Source: Bog-756 sp963812525 (GTDB lineage Bacteria > Actinomycetota > Acidimicrobiia > Acidimicrobiales > RAAP-2). From it: a stretch of DNA of 64,000 nt. The notes under the pieces are model-generated. The model saw nothing but the letters and a program-made list of their open reading frames with translations, ran no database searches and was not told the DNA's origin. The DNA lies in contig CAWEVL010000009.1 in assembly GCA_963812525.1 (NCBI GenBank), positions 186,001-250,000 of the forward strand, read 5' to 3'. This document shows, piece after piece, positions 61,684 to 64,000 of the stretch; the stretch's first letter is position 1, and each line of letters begins with the position of its first letter. Position numbers and translations under genes: made by a program.

Positions 61684-63085
61684 ATGAGTTCCGTTCGACG
61701 CAACCTCACCAGACTGGTGGTCCTGGCCCTCGGCTTGGGCCTGGTGACCGCAGTGGTGGCTGCGGCCTCCCCCGGAGTCGCCCAAGCCGACGCCGGCAAC
61801 CTCCTCACCAACGGAAGCTTCGAGAGCACCCCGGCCCCGGGTCTCGGGTTCCTACCGGTGCCGGCCGGGAACTCGACGACCATCCCCGGGTGGACCGTGG
61901 TCACACCGCCGGTCTACGGGGAGAGCGGCGGGAGCGTGGACGTCGTGGCCAGCCCCTACTGGAACGCCGAGGACGGCACCAACTCGATCGACCTGGCCGG
62001 CAGCACGGGTACCCCCGGCGGCCTGTACCAGGACGTGCCCACCGCGGTGGGCACCCAGTACGCCCTCACCTACTGGTCGGCCGTCAACGGGGACCAGACA
62101 CCCGGGCAGACCCACGACCTCGCCGTCTCCGTCGGCGGCCAGGTCGTGGCCACGATCCAGGAGGCCGGGAGGGCCGCCCCCTCATCTGGGTGCAGCACTC
62201 GGTGACGGTCACCGCCACCTCCACCACGACGCGCGTCGAGTTCGACGACGTCACCCCGGGCGACACCAACCAGGGGCCGGCCCTCGACAACGTCTCGTTC
62301 GACGCCCTCCCCGACGCCCCCATCAGCCTCAGCTCGGCCACGATCGACCCCCAGACCACCGGGGTGAACTTCACCGTGCCGGTGGCCACCTTCACCGACG
62401 GCAACCCGGCTGCACCCCTGGGCAACTTCTCGGCCACCATCAACTGGGGTGATGGCACCACCAGCCGGCCGGGGCCATCACCCAGCCCGGCGGTACCGGT
62501 ACCACCTTCGCCGTGAGCGGCTCGCACACCTACACGGCCCATGCCACCTACACGGTCGGGGTGACCGTCAACGACATCGGTGGCTCGACGGCCAGCGTCT
62601 CGGACCAGGTCCAGGTGGTCGACGGCGTGATCACCTGCACCGGATCGGGGTGTTCGGGGACGGTCACCACGCCTACCCAGACCGAGTCGGTCAGTTCGAC
62701 CTCGACGAGCGGGACCATCCTGGTCACCCTCGACCCCGGGAAGGCGATCTCCTGCCATGACCAGTTCCGGCACGCACCGCAGACCACCACGGTGATCGAC
62801 ACCAACCTCAACGCCAACATCCTCTCCACGGTGAGCTTCGTCAACTCCAGTGCCCCGGGCCCGTGGTGGGTCCCCTTCGCCGTCTGCTACCAGGCCCAGA
62901 CCCCCTTCACCGACCTGTTCGGCCACTCCGTGACCACCGGGCTCCTGCCTCTGTGCGCCCTGCCCCGCTCACCGAGGCCCCTGGTCGCCCCCTGCGTGCA
63001 GTCGATCACCGAAAAGCCCCTTGGCCCCAGCGGCACCGTGGTCGAGAAGGTCGTCGTCCCACCGGGCGACCCCCGGCACAGCTGA
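61684..63085 (+). CDS. secreted protein: DUF642-like domain, PKD domain and six-cysteine C-domain, twice frameshifted
   Basis: ATG 61684 with AGGAGGG 5 nt upstream. The signal peptide ends near residue 36, then NLLTNGSFESTPAPG opens a carbohydrate-binding-like (DUF642/choice-of-anchor) domain. Frame changes are needed at about 62168-62175 and 62464-62472, both in GC-rich runs (GGCCGGGAGGGCC and CCGGCCGGGGCC). After correction the protein continues into a PKD domain (SATINWGDGTTS, GSHTYTAHATYTVGVTV). The cysteine domain (ITCTGSGC, ISC, VCYQ, PLC, APC) then ends PPGDPRHS, like the gene at 39854-40789. About 467 aa in full. Confidence 0.75.
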
Positions 63086-63160
63086 GCGGCGTCGGATCAG
63101 CCGAGTGGTGAGCCAACTGGCAGCGGCACGCAGCCGGAGCGCTTGGGTCGCCGCCAGCGG

Positions 63161-63233
63161 TGCGCCCCCCCGGACTCGAACCCAGGAACCTGCAGATTAA
63201 GAATCTGCTGCTCTACCGTTGAGCTAGGGGCGC
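63161..63233 (-). tRNA. tRNA-Lys (anticodon CTT)
   Basis: This 73-nt tRNA has acceptor arm GCGCCCC with GGGGCGC, D-arm GCTC...GAGC, and anticodon stem GCAGA/TCTGC around loop TTCTTAA, giving anticodon CTT. The TTCGAGT T-loop is present, but the T-stem has one G-G mismatch, and there is no encoded CCA. A promoter lies immediately upstream. The lysyl-tRNA synthetase gene begins 318 bp away in the opposite direction. Confidence 0.88.
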
Positions 63234-63551
63234 AGGGGCAGCATAAGAGTCGATCAGATGGGGCGTCAACGCTCGTCGGCGGAGGCTGCCGTGCAGGGAT
63301 GGACGGATCGCCGGTGGCGGGGAGGTCTTAGGGCGGCGGTGGGTCCGCGGTGTCCCGACCTCCGGACCAGGGCGTCCTTGCTCAGCAGTGGCCGACACGG
63401 TGGCCACGATGACTACTGTCGACGGAGACCATCCGCTAGTGAGATCGACAGTGGGCGAGCGTGGGCAAGAATTCGGCGGGCATAAGCTGGTGAGCGCACT
63501 CCAACGGTGGACTGATCCACGATCGGGGAATCAGAGGAAGAGGACAGCACC
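63234..63551. promoter_or_regulatory. divergent leader between tRNA-Lys and lysS
   Basis: This 318-bp gap holds the tRNA promoter and the lysS leader. ACTGTCGA (63415-63422) and TCGACAGT (63445-63452) form a perfect 8-bp stem with a 22-nt loop about 100 nt before lysS. No T-box sequence was found. Confidence 0.4.
63240..63269 (-). promoter_or_regulatory. promoter of tRNA-Lys
   Basis: On the minus strand, TTGACG (63269-63264) and TATGCT (63245-63240) are separated by 18 nt. The -10 box ends 6 nt before the first base of the tRNA, so transcription would start at or next to the mature 5' end. This is the clearest promoter in the window. Confidence 0.7.
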
Positions 63552-64000
63552 GTGACCGATGAGTCCGAACCGACCGTTGGCGAGGTCGACGCCAGTACCC
63601 TCGATTCTCTCAGCGCCGACCGCCGGAGAAAGCGGGACGCTCTCGCCGCCCGAGGCATCGACCCCTACCCTCTCCGGTTCGACCGTACGGCCACCGCCGC
63701 CGAGCTGCATCAACGACACGACGGGCTGGAGCCCGACAGCCGTACCGGCGATGTGGTCACGATGGCCGGCCGGCTGACCAGTATCCGGGGTCACGGCAAG
63801 CTCTCCTTCGCCACCCTCCGGGACGTGACCGGTTCGATCCAACTGCTCATGCAGGCGTCGACCCTCTCCGACCAGGCCAAGGCGGTCCTGGCCAATGCCG
63901 ATCTGGGCGACTGGATCGGCGCGGAGGGCGAGGCGGTCACCAGCCGCCGGGGCGAGCTCTCAGTGGACGTGGCCGAGCTTTGGATGCTGTCCAAGGCACT
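63552..64000 (+). CDS. lysS: lysyl-tRNA synthetase class II, 5' part (truncated by window edge)
   Basis: The first 149 codons follow a GTG at 63552 preceded by AGAGGA. RRKRDALAARGIDPYPLRFDRTATAAELHQRH and GDVVTMAGRLTSIRGHGKLSFATLRDVTGSIQLLMQ form the N-terminal helix and OB-fold anticodon-binding domain of class II LysRS. The catalytic domain lies outside the window. The enzyme charges tRNA-Lys; a tRNA-Lys gene is its divergent neighbour. Confidence 0.9.
   Translation, partial: MTDESEPTVGEVDASTLDSLSADRRRKRDALAARGIDPYPLRFDRTATAAELHQRHDGLEPDSRTGDVVTMAGRLTSIRGHGKLSFATLRDVTGSIQLLMQASTLSDQAKAVLANADLGDWIGAEGEAVTSRRGELSVDVAELWMLSKA

Noticed and set aside
63234..63551. T-box riboswitch for lysS
   Set aside because: No T-box consensus or specifier stem could be read; only a simple 8-bp hairpin is present.

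Overview
The window is a GC-rich (about 70 percent by eye) bacterial chromosome segment with densely packed genes. Most genes in the left two thirds lie on the minus strand. I infer an actinobacterium, most likely an uncultured Acidimicrobiia-like lineage. The reasons are a MarP-type CvpA/serine protease, DinB/mycothiol-type enzymes, FadD-type CoA ligases, a class III cyclase-ATPase, a GH15 trehalase-like enzyme, frequent GTG starts, apparently leaderless genes, and a secreted phosphatase carrying 42-residue GYWLVASDGGIF repeats. This lineage call is an inference, not a measurement.

Layout. 1-9.4 kb: partial FAD-linked oxidase, alpha/beta hydrolase, paired PH-domain membrane proteins, two VOC proteins, patatin lipase, class II aldolase, GcvT-like protein and secreted lipase. 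9.7-15.8 kb: VOC protein, an aldehyde dehydrogenase / acyl-CoA ligase / amidase run, and a DinB protein. 15.8-18.2 kb: MFS exporter plus TetR regulator with a near-perfect operator palindrome. 18.4-25 kb: Gfo/Idh oxidoreductase, ThpR, VOC proteins, secreted hydrolase, DinB-like protein and SRPBCC protein. 25-35.6 kb: a long minus-strand catabolic run: stand-alone lipoyl protein, SnoaL-like protein, Rieske oxygenase, KstD-like flavoenzyme, E1 alpha and beta subunits, phosphotransferase, acyl-CoA ligase, SDR and 2-hydroxyacid dehydrogenase, several joined by 4-bp stop/start overlaps. A crotonase is divergent from it. 36.6-39.7 kb: adenylate kinase, PPK2, a membrane-anchored unknown and an NTF2-like protein. 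39.8-46.4 kb: secreted PKD/six-cysteine protein, giant double-cyclase/AAA/TPR protein and PLP decarboxylase. 46.4-49.7 kb: an apparent DNA modification module (N4C-type methyltransferase, an uncharacterised 351-aa partner, a SAM methyltransferase). 49.9-58.3 kb: propeller lipoprotein, RDD protein with PPYGQ repeats, MarP-like protease, GH15 enzyme with a histone-H1-like tail, MBL hydrolase and DMT transporter. 58.6-64 kb: secreted metallophosphatase with repeats, a PKD/six-cysteine paralogue, tRNA-Lys and the start of lysS.

Working together: the 25-35.6 kb run looks like one pathway. A substrate is CoA-activated, hydroxylated by the Rieske enzyme, desaturated by the KstD-like enzyme, and a 2-oxo or diketone intermediate is cleaved by a TPP E1 enzyme that passes the acyl group to a free lipoyl protein. 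The substrate cannot be read from sequence. adk and PPK2 are neighbours and both handle adenylate phosphate transfer.

Caution: at least eight single-base frameshifts interrupt otherwise intact, conserved genes. One is proven by a 125-nt copy inside an array of 126-nt repeats. Many lie in GC-rich hairpin-prone or repetitive DNA, so sequence error is as likely as gene decay. Merged gene coordinates are given for most of these.
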